In this document: positions 9,751-18,912 of the stretch, piece by piece | Layout: every line of letters begins with the position of its first letter | Numbering within the stretch: the stretch's first letter is position 1 | DNA from: Bacillus sp. Bos-x628 | GTDB taxonomy: Bacteria > Bacillota > Bacilli > Bacillales > Bacillaceae | Direction: 5' to 3' | Assembly: GCF_040500475.1 (NCBI RefSeq) | Contig: NZ_CP159358.1 | Coordinates: 744,001-808,000 of the forward strand | Length of the DNA: 64,000 nt | The notes under the pieces: model-generated | Database searches by the model: none | The model's input: the letters and a program-made list of their open reading frames with translations, nothing else | What the model was told of the DNA's origin: nothing | Program-made: the position numbers and the translations under genes

Positions 9751-10770
9751 TTATACTAATTTCAATGCTTTTAAGCTTTCTGCAATTTGAACTGAATTCC
9801 ATGCAGCGCCTTTGAGCAGATTATCAGATACAATCCACAAATGGAACCCATTCGGGCGATCCAAATCTTTCCGAATGCGGCCGACAAATACGTCACTCTT
9901 CCCAACAGCGTCTAAAGGCATTGGATAAATTTGTTGAGACGGATCATCTTGTAAAGTAATGCCTGGTGCATCTTTTAAGATAGACTTAATGTCATCAACC
10001 GTTGCCTCGTTTGAATCAAGTTCAATGTAAACAGATTCTGAATGACCTGTTTCAATCGGAAGTCTTACACATGTTGCCGCTACTTCCAGCTCTGGCATAT
10101 GCATAATTTTTTTCGTTTCATTGATCATTTTCATTTCTTCAAATGTATAGCCGTTGTCTTGGAATGTATCAATTTGCGGGATCGCATTGAATGCGATTTG
10201 ATAAGGCATCACTTCTGGTGTAACATCTTCTTTATTTATAATGGCTGCTGTTTGGCTGTAAAGCTCGTAAATTGCCTCATATCCTGCACCTGATACAGCT
10301 TGGTATGTGGACACAATCACTTTATTTAAACCGTAAGCCTTGCGAATCGGCTCTAATGCAACAACCATTTGAATAGTTGAACAGTTAGGGTTTGCAATGA
10401 TCCCTTGATGATCATGCAAATCTTTTTCGTTTACCTCTGGTACGACAAGAGGAGTGTTTTTGTCCATACGGAATGCACTTGTATTGTCAACGACAATTGC
10501 ACCTCGTTTGACTGCTTCAGGAGCTAGCGCTTTTGAAACATTTCCTCCAGCACTGAATAATGCAATACTTACCCCTTCAAAGCTTTCAGGTGTTGCTTCT
10601 TGAACAGTATACTCTTGATCTCTGAATGTTACTTTTGTTCCAGCAGAACGTTTTGAGGATAGTAGAGTAAGTGTATCCATTTCAAAATCTCTGTCAGCTA
10701 GTGTTTTTAACATTTGTTGACCGACAGCTCCAGTCGCTCCAACTACAGCTACATGTAATCCTCTTCCCAT
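9751..10770 (-). CDS. asd: Aspartate-semialdehyde dehydrogenase
   Basis: Reduces aspartyl phosphate to aspartate semialdehyde with NADPH, the branch point to DAP/lysine, threonine and methionine. 339 residues. The nucleotide-binding motif VVGATGAVGQQM lies at residues 8-20 and the catalytic Cys130 in ANPNCSTIQ. The ATG at 10770 has AAGGAG 8 bases upstream; the longer in-frame start at 10821 has no such site. It lies after dpaB and before dapG, and its product is also the upstream metabolite for dipicolinate. Confidence 0.96.
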   Translation of the reverse strand: MGRGLHVAVVGATGAVGQQMLKTLADRDFEMDTLTLLSSKRSAGTKVTFRDQEYTVQEATPESFEGVSIALFSAGGNVSKALAPEAVKRGAIVVDNTSAFRMDKNTPLVVPEVNEKDLHDHQGIIANPNCSTIQMVVALEPIRKAYGLNKVIVSTYQAVSGAGYEAIYELYSQTAAIINKEDVTPEVMPYQIAFNAIPQIDTFQDNGYTFEEMKMINETKKIMHMPELEVAATCVRLPIETGHSESVYIELDSNEATVDDIKSILKDAPGITLQDDPSQQIYPMPLDAVGKSDVFVGRIRKDLDRPNGFHLWIVSDNLLKGAAWNSVQIAESLKALKLV

Positions 10771-10841
10771 CAGTAAAACTCCTTCCGACCCATCCATATT
10801 ACTTTTCCTTCGGATGGTCATCTTATGACTTTTTACATTTT

Positions 10842-10850
10842 ATTTTACCA
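10842..10850 (-). promoter_or_regulatory. Candidate extended -10 promoter of asd
   Basis: The minus strand reads TGGTAAAAT (an extended -10, TGnTAAAAT) about 70 bases before the asd ATG. There is no good -35 at the right distance, so this is a tentative call. Confidence 0.35.
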
Positions 10851-10906
10851 TAGAAAAGCAATGCTTGAGATATCTTTTTTGAATCTTTCTCGATTTTCTA
10901 GTGAAT

Positions 10907-11503
10907 CTATTTTTCGTTTGGTCCTATTAAAATAGGTTGAATCTGTCTATGCTGAAGGGCTTCTTCTACTGTTTTGGATAGAAGGTCCATGTTCGCTACC
11001 ATAGATGTCGGCTTTTTAAATGGGTCATCTTGACCAAACGGAATGAAGAAAATGTTCTTTGTCGACATCAGCCTCATGAGATTGGTACCGTTTAATCCAA
11101 GTGCATCGTTTGTTGAGATGCCTAATACAACGGGACGATGATTTCGAATGGTCGCCTTTGCAGCCATTAAAACAGGACTGTCCGTCATGGCATTTGCGAA
11201 TTTTGCCATCGTGTTGCCTGTTAGAGGCGCAATGACCATACAATCAAGCGGAAGCTTAGGACCAAGCGGCTCCGCTTTCACAATCGAGTCAATCGCTTGA
11301 TAACCTGTCAGCTTTTCAATTCGCTCAATCCATTCTGCCCCTTCTCCAAATCTCGTATTGGTGGACTGCACTGTATACGACACAACTGGACGAACCTCCG
11401 CTCCTTGCTTAACAAGTTCCTCAATTTGTGGAAATACTGCTTCGTACGTACAATGAGAACCTGTTAAACCGAAGCCGATTCTTTTTCCTTTGAATATTGT
11501 CAT
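10907..11503 (-). CDS. dpaB: Dipicolinate synthase subunit B
   Basis: Flavoprotein subunit of dipicolinate synthase (SpoVFB), active in the mother cell, making the calcium-chelated dipicolinic acid of the spore core. 198 residues of the flavoprotein/decarboxylase fold (Dfp/EpiD type), with a nucleotide-binding N-terminus GFGLTGSHCTYE and the APLTGNTMAKFANAMTD loop typical of that fold. Its ATG overlaps the dpaA stop by four bases, consistent with coupled, equimolar production. No N-terminal signal or membrane segment. Confidence 0.95.
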   Translation of the reverse strand: MTIFKGKRIGFGLTGSHCTYEAVFPQIEELVKQGAEVRPVVSYTVQSTNTRFGEGAEWIERIEKLTGYQAIDSIVKAEPLGPKLPLDCMVIAPLTGNTMAKFANAMTDSPVLMAAKATIRNHRPVVLGISTNDALGLNGTNLMRLMSTKNIFFIPFGQDDPFKKPTSMVANMDLLSKTVEEALQHRQIQPILIGPNEK

Positions 11504-12402
11504 GAATCCATCCCCCTTTTTTCCTCCGCAAGCTCACATAAGAGTCCTGAAAGCACTTTTGCAAGGATTTGCCCTGCTGTCTTCGGTGCAACAATACCTG
11601 GGAGACCTGGTGCCAAAAGTGCCTTCACACCATGTTTTTGCGCAAAGTCAAAGTCCGTTCCACCTGGACGGGAGGCAATATCTAAAATCAATGTCTTAGG
11701 TGTCATGCAGACAATCACAGATGAATCTAATACTAAGCTTGGAATGGTATTGATGATGATATCAACATCTGCTACTTCCTCTTTTAAACGATCCATTGAA
11801 AACGGATTTAGCCCCATTTCAAAGGCTCGTGCCAAATGTGCGGTATCAGCAGTCCCTACTTTTACCGCCGCACCTAGTGCATGAAATGTTCGAGCAATTG
11901 TCAGTCCAGTTCTCCCAAGCCCAAGAACCGCTACACGTGATCCATGAATGGTATAGTCCGTCTGCTGAATGGCCATCATGATGATCCCTTCAACTGTTGG
12001 AATTGAGTTATATATAGCAATATCATCTCGCTCAAACAGCTTCACAAGCTTTCGATTCACCTGCTTTGCCAGATTGTCTAAATACGTATTGGAAATACCT
12101 GAATACAAGGTACAATGTGCTGGTGTTCTTTCTAAATATTTTGGGTCTAGCACAACTTTCTCATTTGAAAAAACTGTGGCAACGATTCCTTCATCTGTGA
12201 CACCTGATACTGGCAAAATAATGCCATCGACTTGTTCAAATACAAGCTCAGACATTTTCAGTTTTTCAGCGCCGATAAACCCATGATCAAGCTGATCAAA
12301 TCCGACCAAAAACACTTTGGCATGTTGCTGTGACAGCTTTCGAATGATCTCAAGCTGCCTAGCATCTCCCCCGATCACCGCAACCGTTAAACCGCTCAAC
12401 AT
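11500..12402 (-). CDS. dpaA: Dipicolinate synthase subunit A
   Basis: Dehydrogenase subunit of dipicolinate synthase (SpoVFA). It converts dihydrodipicolinate, or the hydroxytetrahydrodipicolinate made by DapA, to dipicolinic acid. 300 residues. The N-terminal domain carries VIGGDARQLEII, and an NAD(P)-binding Rossmann domain (about 150-190) carries VLGLGRTGLTIART. AAGGTGA precedes the ATG. It is the first gene of the dpaA-dpaB pair, behind a SigK-like promoter. Confidence 0.95.
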   Translation of the reverse strand: MLSGLTVAVIGGDARQLEIIRKLSQQHAKVFLVGFDQLDHGFIGAEKLKMSELVFEQVDGIILPVSGVTDEGIVATVFSNEKVVLDPKYLERTPAHCTLYSGISNTYLDNLAKQVNRKLVKLFERDDIAIYNSIPTVEGIIMMAIQQTDYTIHGSRVAVLGLGRTGLTIARTFHALGAAVKVGTADTAHLARAFEMGLNPFSMDRLKEEVADVDIIINTIPSLVLDSSVIVCMTPKTLILDIASRPGGTDFDFAQKHGVKALLAPGLPGIVAPKTAGQILAKVLSGLLCELAEEKRGMDS

Positions 12403-12459
12403 ACTGATCGTTCACCTTCTTTATTTAAAAAAGTCTGTAATATTTTCTGAATCTCCCTT

Positions 12460-12490
12460 TCAGCATATGAGGAGAGGATTCAGCCTGTGA
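12460..12490 (-). promoter_or_regulatory. Candidate SigK promoter of dpaA-dpaB
   Basis: The minus strand has a CAC-type -35 followed, 17 bases after its AC, by CATATGCTG. The SigK -10 consensus is CATAnnnTA. This fits the known mother-cell expression of dipicolinate synthase. Confidence 0.5.
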
Positions 12491-12504
12491 ACAAATCGGA
12501 GAGA

Positions 12505-12544
12505 GAAAAGAAAAAGAGCACCCTTTTATGATGGGTGCTCTTTT
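12505..12544 (-). terminator. Intrinsic terminator at the end of ymxH
   Basis: A perfect 12-bp stem (12512-12523 with 12533-12544) and a 9-base loop, followed on the minus strand by TTTCTTTTCTC. The ymxH stop codon lies inside the loop. It separates ymxH from the dpaA promoter. Confidence 0.85.
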
Positions 12545-12798
12545 CCCCCATGCGGCTGAAGTTCTTCAGGCACATCGAGAATGATCATATCTGATCCTAT
12601 TTTTTGAATGTGTTTCCACGGAACGCGGATGTCATTTCCTTGTTTTCGAAAGCCAAACCACTTGACGGAAGGTATGATGAGTGCTGTAATCTGACCGTCC
12701 TGTTCATTAATTTCAAGGTCGGTTTGTCCCAGCACGCCAAGCCGCTCCGCTCTTTTCATATCGACTATCTCTTTTCCTGACAGCTCACTTAGCCTCAA
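12526..12798 (-). CDS. ymxH: YlmC/YmxH-family PRC-barrel protein
   Basis: Small (90-residue) PRC-barrel protein of the YlmC/YmxH family; the paralogue YlmC is sporulation-related. Molecular function is unknown. The start is taken as TTG at 12798 (protein begins RLSELSGKEIVD after the initiator), because GGAAGTGAT, close to a full Shine-Dalgarno, lies 6 bases upstream. A GTG at 12840 would add 14 residues that do not fit the family start. Residues 1-75 form the barrel; the C-terminus (PHGGKEHPS) is variable. The terminator overlaps its 3' end. Confidence 0.85.
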   Translation of the reverse strand: MRLSELSGKEIVDMKRAERLGVLGQTDLEINEQDGQITALIIPSVKWFGFRKQGNDIRVPWKHIQKIGSDMIILDVPEELQPHGGKEHPS

Positions 12799-12873
12799 AA
12801 TCGCATCACTTCCCTTCCTTATGATATATGCCGTAAGCACATAAAATAGACTAACTTGTTTTCTTAAGGACCT

Positions 12874-13794
12874 TCATACATCTCTATTGGTGTACCAACC
12901 CGGTTCTAATTGCGTGAAATGTTGATGGTCAGAAAGGATTCTGTTCACCCGTTTTACCATCTGGTCTACGTGATGTGGGTCAAATTTCAACGTCCAGACA
13001 ATAGAAGAAAACAAACTCATCGCCGTGTATATGGAGAAAAGAAGCCAAAATTCTTTTGAAGGTTGATTGCAAAAGTAACCATCAATTTGTCCAACAGAAA
13101 AAGGTATGCTTTTCTCCGTGCTAAATAAGGATAATTTATAAAAATCATGGATCGGATCTCCCCAATCATAATGATCAAAATCGATAGCTCCAGCATACTT
13201 TGCGTCTCGTATAATCAAGTTACCTAAATGAAAATCATCATGCTGGAATCGATTAGGCCGATTTTTTACCGCATCTGAATGTGAATTGATAAAGTCTACA
13301 ACTATCTCATCATGTTCAAATTTCACACCACAAGATTGATATACATGTACATATCGTTCATGTTTAGCCATTACTCGCTGATCCCATGACTCTATAGAAG
13401 ATGGCGCAACATATTCGTGCATCGACCTTAGTTCCAAACCAGCCCGTCTACCGATTTTATATTGCTCTTCACGTGTTCGTTTATGTATGAATTCTCTAGC
13501 ATTTTCTCCTTCAATAAAAGGCAAAATGCTATAGGATAGATTGTGTTCATGAACAACCCCCATATCCATCACTTCTGAACAAAGAATCCCTTGTTTCTTG
13601 AACATACGGAGAATGTTCGCTTTTCTTTTTAAGGTGTTATACTGATGAGTACCTGTTAGCTTGAGCACCAGCTTTTCACCGTTCAAAATGGTAACTACAT
13701 ACGTACGATCCCCTGAGAACCCAGAACTCATTTGCTGAAAGAAGATGGCCTTACTAAGCAGTGGGGATAGCTGTTTCAGCTCTTCTTTTTTCAT
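12874..13794 (-). CDS. Aminoglycoside phosphotransferase-family kinase
   Basis: A 306-residue protein with the eukaryotic-like kinase fold of the APH family (choline, aminoglycoside and similar small-molecule kinases). Landmarks are the ATP-binding lysine in KLVLKLTG (about residue 45), the catalytic loop HDDFHLGN (His185, Asp187, Asn192) and the metal-binding DFD (205-207), so it looks active. The ATG at 13794 has AAGGAG 8 bases upstream. It sits alone between mlpA and ymxH, where B. subtilis has no gene, so it is an accessory insertion. The substrate cannot be read from sequence; aminoglycoside resistance should not be assumed. Confidence 0.85.
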   Translation of the reverse strand: MKKEELKQLSPLLSKAIFFQQMSSGFSGDRTYVVTILNGEKLVLKLTGTHQYNTLKRKANILRMFKKQGILCSEVMDMGVVHEHNLSYSILPFIEGENAREFIHKRTREEQYKIGRRAGLELRSMHEYVAPSSIESWDQRVMAKHERYVHVYQSCGVKFEHDEIVVDFINSHSDAVKNRPNRFQHDDFHLGNLIIRDAKYAGAIDFDHYDWGDPIHDFYKLSLFSTEKSIPFSVGQIDGYFCNQPSKEFWLLFSIYTAMSLFSSIVWTLKFDPHHVDQMVKRVNRILSDHQHFTQLEPGWYTNRDV

Positions 13795-13817
13795 GTAAAC
13801 AACTCCTTTCTTGTTCA

Positions 13818-13852
13818 ACTATAAACGGCAGACCTCATTAGAAGCCTACCGT
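13818..13852 (-). terminator. Possible terminator after mlpA
   Basis: A 9-bp stem (13825-13833 with 13844-13852, two G-U pairs on the minus strand) around a 10-base loop, followed by TTATAGTT. It lies 11 bases past the mlpA stop. The T-run is weak, so part of the transcription may continue into the APH-like gene. Confidence 0.5.
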
Positions 13853-13862
13853 GTTGTTTACA

Positions 13863-15092
13863 TTATGATGGCTGATCACCCGTCGGACTAATAAGCGAGA
13901 GCGCATAATCTTCTGTAAAGATTCTTTTAGATAAGTTATTCACGCCTTCTAATGTGACGTGATTAATTTCATCAATCATTTCATCAAGCGTACGATGTTT
14001 GCCAAGGAGCAATTCATTTTTACCATTTCGGCTCATCTTGCTGTTTGTGCTTTCAAGACTGAGCATGAGGTTGCCTTTCATTTGCTCCTTAGAATTTTCA
14101 AGTTCTTTTTGCGTGATTCCCTCACGTTTTAAGACGTCTAATGTTTGTAAAATGGTTTCAGAGAGTAGGTTTAATTGCTTCGCTCCAGTCCCGCCATAGA
14201 TCGTCAGCATACCGTTATCTGCATATGAACTGTGATAGCTAAACACAGAGTAAGCAAGCCCTTTATCTTCTCTTACATCTTGGAACAGACGGCTACTCAT
14301 ACTTCCGCCAAGTACATTATTTAAGACAATTAAATCATAAATGCGTTCATCTCCAGCAGGAAGACCGTTAAAACCTAAGCATAGGTGCGCCTGCTCTGTT
14401 TCTTTCTTACGCGTTAGCTTGTCATAATGAAATTGCGGAGCTTCTACAGGCTGCTTTTTCCCTTTTCCTTCATAAGATCCAAATAGTTTTTCAATTTCAG
14501 TAATAAAGGTGTCTTCTACATTCCCTGCAACTGAGATCACCACACGATCTGGCGTATAGAATTCATCCATATATGTTCTAAGTGTGTCACCATTAAAGGT
14601 AGAAAGTGTTTGTTCTGTTCCTAGAATCGGATATCCTAATGAATGCTCACCGTAAATCGCTTTGCTAAGAAGGTCATGTACGATATCATCTGGTGTGTCC
14701 TCATACATTTTAATCTCTTCGTAGACTACATTTTTTTCTTTCTTTAGCTCTTCTTCATCAAAAGCTGAGTGAAAAAACATGTCGCTTAGTACATCAAGCG
14801 CATAATCCGCATGCGTATCAAGCACTTTTGCATAATAGCAAGTATATTCCTTGGATGTAAATGCATTCACTTGACCGCCAATACGATCAAAAGATTCTGC
14901 AATATCACGAGCTGATCTCGTTTTTGTACCTTTAAAGAACATATGCTCTAAAAAGTGTGAGATTCCATTAATCTCAGGTGATTCATGTCTAGAACCAGTT
15001 CCAATCCAGACACCAATAGCTATAGATCTCACAGCGGGAATGTTTTCAAGTACAATTCTTACTCCATTTTGGCATGTATACGTTTTGATCAA
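13863..15092 (-). CDS. mlpA: M16-family zinc peptidase MlpA (YmxG)
   Basis: Processing-peptidase-like M16 metallopeptidase, 409 residues. The inverted zinc motif HFLEH lies at residues 46-50 and the third ligand in VVYEEI (about 126). The C-terminal half is the second, inactive-type M16 domain. No signal peptide is visible, so it is probably cytosolic. In B. subtilis mlpA has been linked to control of extracellular protease production. It lies 33 bases behind ylxY, in the conserved pnpA-ylxY-mlpA order. Confidence 0.93.
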   Translation of the reverse strand: MIKTYTCQNGVRIVLENIPAVRSIAIGVWIGTGSRHESPEINGISHFLEHMFFKGTKTRSARDIAESFDRIGGQVNAFTSKEYTCYYAKVLDTHADYALDVLSDMFFHSAFDEEELKKEKNVVYEEIKMYEDTPDDIVHDLLSKAIYGEHSLGYPILGTEQTLSTFNGDTLRTYMDEFYTPDRVVISVAGNVEDTFITEIEKLFGSYEGKGKKQPVEAPQFHYDKLTRKKETEQAHLCLGFNGLPAGDERIYDLIVLNNVLGGSMSSRLFQDVREDKGLAYSVFSYHSSYADNGMLTIYGGTGAKQLNLLSETILQTLDVLKREGITQKELENSKEQMKGNLMLSLESTNSKMSRNGKNELLLGKHRTLDEMIDEINHVTLEGVNNLSKRIFTEDYALSLISPTGDQPS

Positions 15093-15125
15093 ATTTTGCT
15101 CCTCCTATTCAACAAACAGATCACG

Positions 15126-16079
15126 TCACGACTGTCTTTTTTCACTTAGGAGTTCAGAAACAGTTCCTAATTTATATCCTCTTTCTTTCATCTGAGTAAT
15201 GAGTGCGTCAAGACTTTTCGACGTTGAATCTGTTGGATGCATTAATATCATCGCCCCATTGTGAATTTTCCCAAGCACCCGTTTTTGCAAAACCTCTGGT
15301 GACGGTTTTTGCCAGTCAATGGTATCTACCGTCCACATGATGGTTTCCATTCCTTCTTGTGCGGCCAGCTTAATTGTTTCTTGTTTAAAGCTCCCGCTTG
15401 GAGGTGCAAACCATTTCGGTTTTATTCCAAGGGACTCTTCAATTTGACGATTCGTTTTGATAATCTGCTCTAATGCTCGTTCTCTTGTCAGTGTGCGCAT
15501 ATCTGGGTGATTGTATGAATGATTTCCAATTTCATGACCATCTGCCACAATTTTTTTGGCAAGCTCTGTGCTCTTTTTCACCCATTTTCCTTCTAAGAAA
15601 AAGGTGGCCTTGACTTGATGCTTTCGCAGGGTATCTAACATGTTTATTAAATGCTCGTCACCCCAAGCCACATTGATTAAAAAAGCATTCATTTTCTTAT
15701 CCGGATGACCCCTATAAATAGGCTCAGCACCAAGCTCATGTAAATGAATGGCAGGTTTGGTTTCTTTGAAGACAAGCCGTTTTTCATCGAATTTCCCAAT
15801 TTTTCTCATTTGTTCATAAGAAGATTCGATATCTACTATTTGTCCGTTTAAGCCGGGCATCTTTTTCCACACCTTATCAATCTTAGCATTTTGCGCCTTC
15901 ACTTCATAGTTAGAAGACTTTGATTCAATCTCTTGATAAAGAGTATCTTTTGAAATAGATACCACCTCGGCTTGCTCTTTCATTGATTCGATATATGTGA
16001 CAGCAGCTGGCTGTTTCATCGTTTGATATGACACGAGCAGTAAGAACACAAACACAATGATCGGCAACTTTTTTTTCAA
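15126..16079 (-). CDS. ylxY: Polysaccharide deacetylase-like protein YlxY
   Basis: Secreted or membrane-anchored protein of the NodB-homology (carbohydrate esterase 4) family, 317 residues. The first 20 residues are a hydrophobic signal/anchor after MKKK. The NodB domain spans about 125-310. The usual metal-binding TFDDG is replaced by NVAWGDEH, while HSYNHPDM and the late MHPTDST histidine are kept, so deacetylase activity is uncertain. This degenerate motif is a feature of the YlxY/PdaC-like sporulation group. The start is TTG at 16079 with GGGAGGG 6 bases upstream. It follows pnpA behind a terminator. Confidence 0.9.
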   Translation of the reverse strand: MKKKLPIIVFVFLLLVSYQTMKQPAAVTYIESMKEQAEVVSISKDTLYQEIESKSSNYEVKAQNAKIDKVWKKMPGLNGQIVDIESSYEQMRKIGKFDEKRLVFKETKPAIHLHELGAEPIYRGHPDKKMNAFLINVAWGDEHLINMLDTLRKHQVKATFFLEGKWVKKSTELAKKIVADGHEIGNHSYNHPDMRTLTRERALEQIIKTNRQIEESLGIKPKWFAPPSGSFKQETIKLAAQEGMETIMWTVDTIDWQKPSPEVLQKRVLGKIHNGAMILMHPTDSTSKSLDALITQMKERGYKLGTVSELLSEKRQS

Positions 16080-16143
16080 TGGCTGTCCCTCCCTTTATCA
16101 CAAAATATGATAGAGAGAAACAAGCTAGAACTATTGTTGCCCG

Positions 16144-16181
16144 CAAGAAAAGAAAGAAGCCTGGCACGGATACCTGGCTTC
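16144..16181 (-). terminator. Intrinsic terminator after pnpA
   Basis: GAAGCC-GG pairs with CC-GGCTTC (16156-16164 with 16173-16181) with one mismatch and an 8-base loop, followed on the minus strand by TTTCTTTTCTTG. Confidence 0.7.
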
Positions 16182-16202
16182 TCAACATCTTATTTGGCCT
16201 GC

Positions 16203-18320
16203 TTATGACTGTTTTTCTTCTTTTTCCTTTTCTTCACGTAAAACGGCTTTGCGAGATAGGTTGACCCGACCTTGTTTATCGATTTCAGTGACTTTAACGA
16301 GTAATTCGTCACCGATCTTCACAACATCTTCTACTTTACCAACACGATCAAGCGCAAGCTCAGAAATATGAACAAGTCCATCTTTTCCGCTGAAGATTTC
16401 TAGGAATGCACCGAATTTTTCAATGCGTTTGACTTTACCTAAGTAAAGTTGCCCAACTTCCACTTCTCTGACAAGATCTTCAATGATTTTCTTCGCTTTT
16501 TGGTTCATGTCTTCTTCTGTAGAAGAGATAAAGATGGTACCGTCTTGTTCGATATCGATTTTCACACCGGTATCTTCAATGATTTTATTAATTTGTTTAC
16601 CGCTTGGTCCAATGACATCGCGAATTTTATCAGGATTAATTGCCATTGTTAAAATTTTTGGTGCATAACGTGACAATTCTTTTCTAGATTCAGGGATTGT
16701 TGACAACATACTGTCTAAAATTTCCATTCTCCCTTTTTTCGCTTGTTGAAGTGCCTCTTCTAAAATCTCTTTAGATAGACCATCAATTTTAATGTCCATT
16801 TGTAGTGCCGTTACACCTTTTGATGTGCCAGCTACTTTAAAGTCCATATCTCCAAGTGCATCTTCCATTCCTTGAATGTCAGTAAGCACTGTGTAGTAAT
16901 CACCAGACTTGACAAGTCCCATTGCAATCCCTGCAACTGGTGCTTTAATCGGTACACCAGCATCCATCATTGCAAGTGTACTTGCGCAAATACTTGCCTG
17001 TGAAGTAGATCCATTTGATTCTAATACCTCTGAAACGAGGCGAATGGTGTAAGGAAAATCTTTTTCAGATGGGATCACAGGTTCTAATGCACGTTCACCT
17101 AAAGCACCATGTCCGATCTCACGACGACCTGGACCACGCATTGGACCGGTTTCACCCACACTGAATTGCGGGAAATTGTAGTGGTGCATAAAACGTTTTG
17201 ATTCTTCAACACCTAAACCGTCGAGAATCTGCACATCACCTAATGCACCTAATGTACAAATACTAAGCGCCTGTGTTTGCCCTCTCGTAAACAGCCCTGA
17301 ACCATGTGTTCTTGGCAGAAGTCCTACTTCTGAAGAAAGTGGACGGATTTGATCTACACCGCGTCCGTCTGGACGTATTTTTTCTTCTGTAATGAGCCTA
17401 CGAACTTCATTTTTTACAAGCCTGTTCAATACGTCTTTCGCTTGTTTGATAGTAGCTTCGTCGCGCTCTTCTTGTTCAAATTTCTCAATCACAGCTTTTT
17501 TCACAGCGCTGATCGCATCTTCCCGAGCGTGCTTTTCATGTACTTGAATCGCTTTTAGTAGATCTGTTTCAGCGAGTTCTTTTACTTCAGCTACTAATGT
17601 TTGATCTATTTCGTATAAAGGAATGTCGATCTTTTCCTTGCCAACTGCTTTCACGATTTTCTCTTGGAATTCGATTAAGCGTTTGATCTCTTGATGACCA
17701 TACATAATCGCTTCAAGCATTGTTTCTTCTGGTACTTCATCTGCACCAGCTTCTACCATGTTGATCGCATCTTTTGTACCAGCCACAATAAGGTTAATGT
17801 CGCTTTGTTCAAGCTGCTCAACATTTGGGTTAATGATTAACTTTCCATCAACACGTCCAACTGTTACACCAGCAATTGGTCCCTCAAATGGAATGTCAGA
17901 CACACATAATGCTAAAGATGAGCCAAACATTGCTGCCATTTCAGATGAACAATCCTGATCCACACTCATGACAATACTAATGACTTGAACTTCATTTCTA
18001 AATCCGTCAGCAAACAGTGGACGAATCGGTCTATCGATCAAGCGACTAGCAAGGATCGCCTTTTCACTTGGGCGTCCTTCTCTTTTAATGAATCCACCAG
18101 GAATTTTACCTACTGCATATAATCTTTCTTCGTAGTTTACTGTGAGCGGAAAAAAATCAAGTGGTTTTGGTTCTTTAGAAGCTGTTGCCGAGCTAAGCAC
18201 AGCTGTATCTCCATAACGTACGAGAACCGCTCCGTTTGCTTGCTTTGCAAGCTGGCCAGTTTCAACTGTCAGTTGACGTCCAGCCCAGTCTATGGTAAAG
18301 ACATGTTTCTCTTGTCCCAT
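16203..18320 (-). CDS. pnpA: Polynucleotide phosphorylase
   Basis: 3'-to-5' phosphorolytic exoribonuclease, the main mRNA-decay exonuclease of Bacillus and also involved in DNA repair and competence. 705 residues: two RNase PH domains (about 1-220 and 310-545) with a helical linker, a KH domain (about 555-615, [12 protein letters not shown]) and an S1 domain (about 620-690, [16 protein letters not shown]). The C-terminus is acidic and basic rich. GAGAGGAG precedes the ATG. It has its own promoter behind the rpsO terminator, as in B. subtilis. Confidence 0.98.
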   Translation of the reverse strand: MGQEKHVFTIDWAGRQLTVETGQLAKQANGAVLVRYGDTAVLSSATASKEPKPLDFFPLTVNYEERLYAVGKIPGGFIKREGRPSEKAILASRLIDRPIRPLFADGFRNEVQVISIVMSVDQDCSSEMAAMFGSSLALCVSDIPFEGPIAGVTVGRVDGKLIINPNVEQLEQSDINLIVAGTKDAINMVEAGADEVPEETMLEAIMYGHQEIKRLIEFQEKIVKAVGKEKIDIPLYEIDQTLVAEVKELAETDLLKAIQVHEKHAREDAISAVKKAVIEKFEQEERDEATIKQAKDVLNRLVKNEVRRLITEEKIRPDGRGVDQIRPLSSEVGLLPRTHGSGLFTRGQTQALSICTLGALGDVQILDGLGVEESKRFMHHYNFPQFSVGETGPMRGPGRREIGHGALGERALEPVIPSEKDFPYTIRLVSEVLESNGSTSQASICASTLAMMDAGVPIKAPVAGIAMGLVKSGDYYTVLTDIQGMEDALGDMDFKVAGTSKGVTALQMDIKIDGLSKEILEEALQQAKKGRMEILDSMLSTIPESRKELSRYAPKILTMAINPDKIRDVIGPSGKQINKIIEDTGVKIDIEQDGTIFISSTEEDMNQKAKKIIEDLVREVEVGQLYLGKVKRIEKFGAFLEIFSGKDGLVHISELALDRVGKVEDVVKIGDELLVKVTEIDKQGRVNLSRKAVLREEKEKEEKQS

Positions 18321-18366
18321 TCTGAGATAAACTCCTCTCTTATCGTGAATTTTTTAGGTTGCTTTT

Positions 18367-18396
18367 ATTATGAACAAAATGATTTTCACATATCAA
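18367..18396 (-). promoter_or_regulatory. SigA promoter of pnpA
   Basis: The minus strand has TTGATA (18396-18391) and CATAAT (18372-18367) separated by 18 bases, about 45 bases before the pnpA start. Confidence 0.6.
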
Positions 18397-18469
18397 TATG
18401 AAAGCTGTATGTAGAAGGGTTTTTGCCATTCTTTCAACATTTTAACCATAAAATATTAGTGATTATACG

Positions 18470-18498
18470 ATAAAAAAGCGGGAATCCTCCCGCTTTTT
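18470..18498 (-). terminator. Intrinsic terminator after rpsO
   Basis: A perfect 11-bp stem (18473-18483 with 18488-18498), a 4-base loop and a run of T on the minus strand. It starts 4 bases after the rpsO stop. Confidence 0.9.
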
Positions 18499-18502
18499 AC
18501 GA

Positions 18503-18860
<358 letters not shown>

Positions 18861-18866
18861 GGAATT

Positions 18867-18895
18867 ATCATACTAAAAAAATGCTAAATATGCAA
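18867..18895 (-). promoter_or_regulatory. SigA promoter of rpsO
   Basis: The minus strand has TTGCAT (18895-18890) and TATGAT (18872-18867) with 17 bases between, just behind the ribF stop. Confidence 0.75.
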
Positions 18896-18912
18896 ATGGT
18901 AGAGACGCTTTT

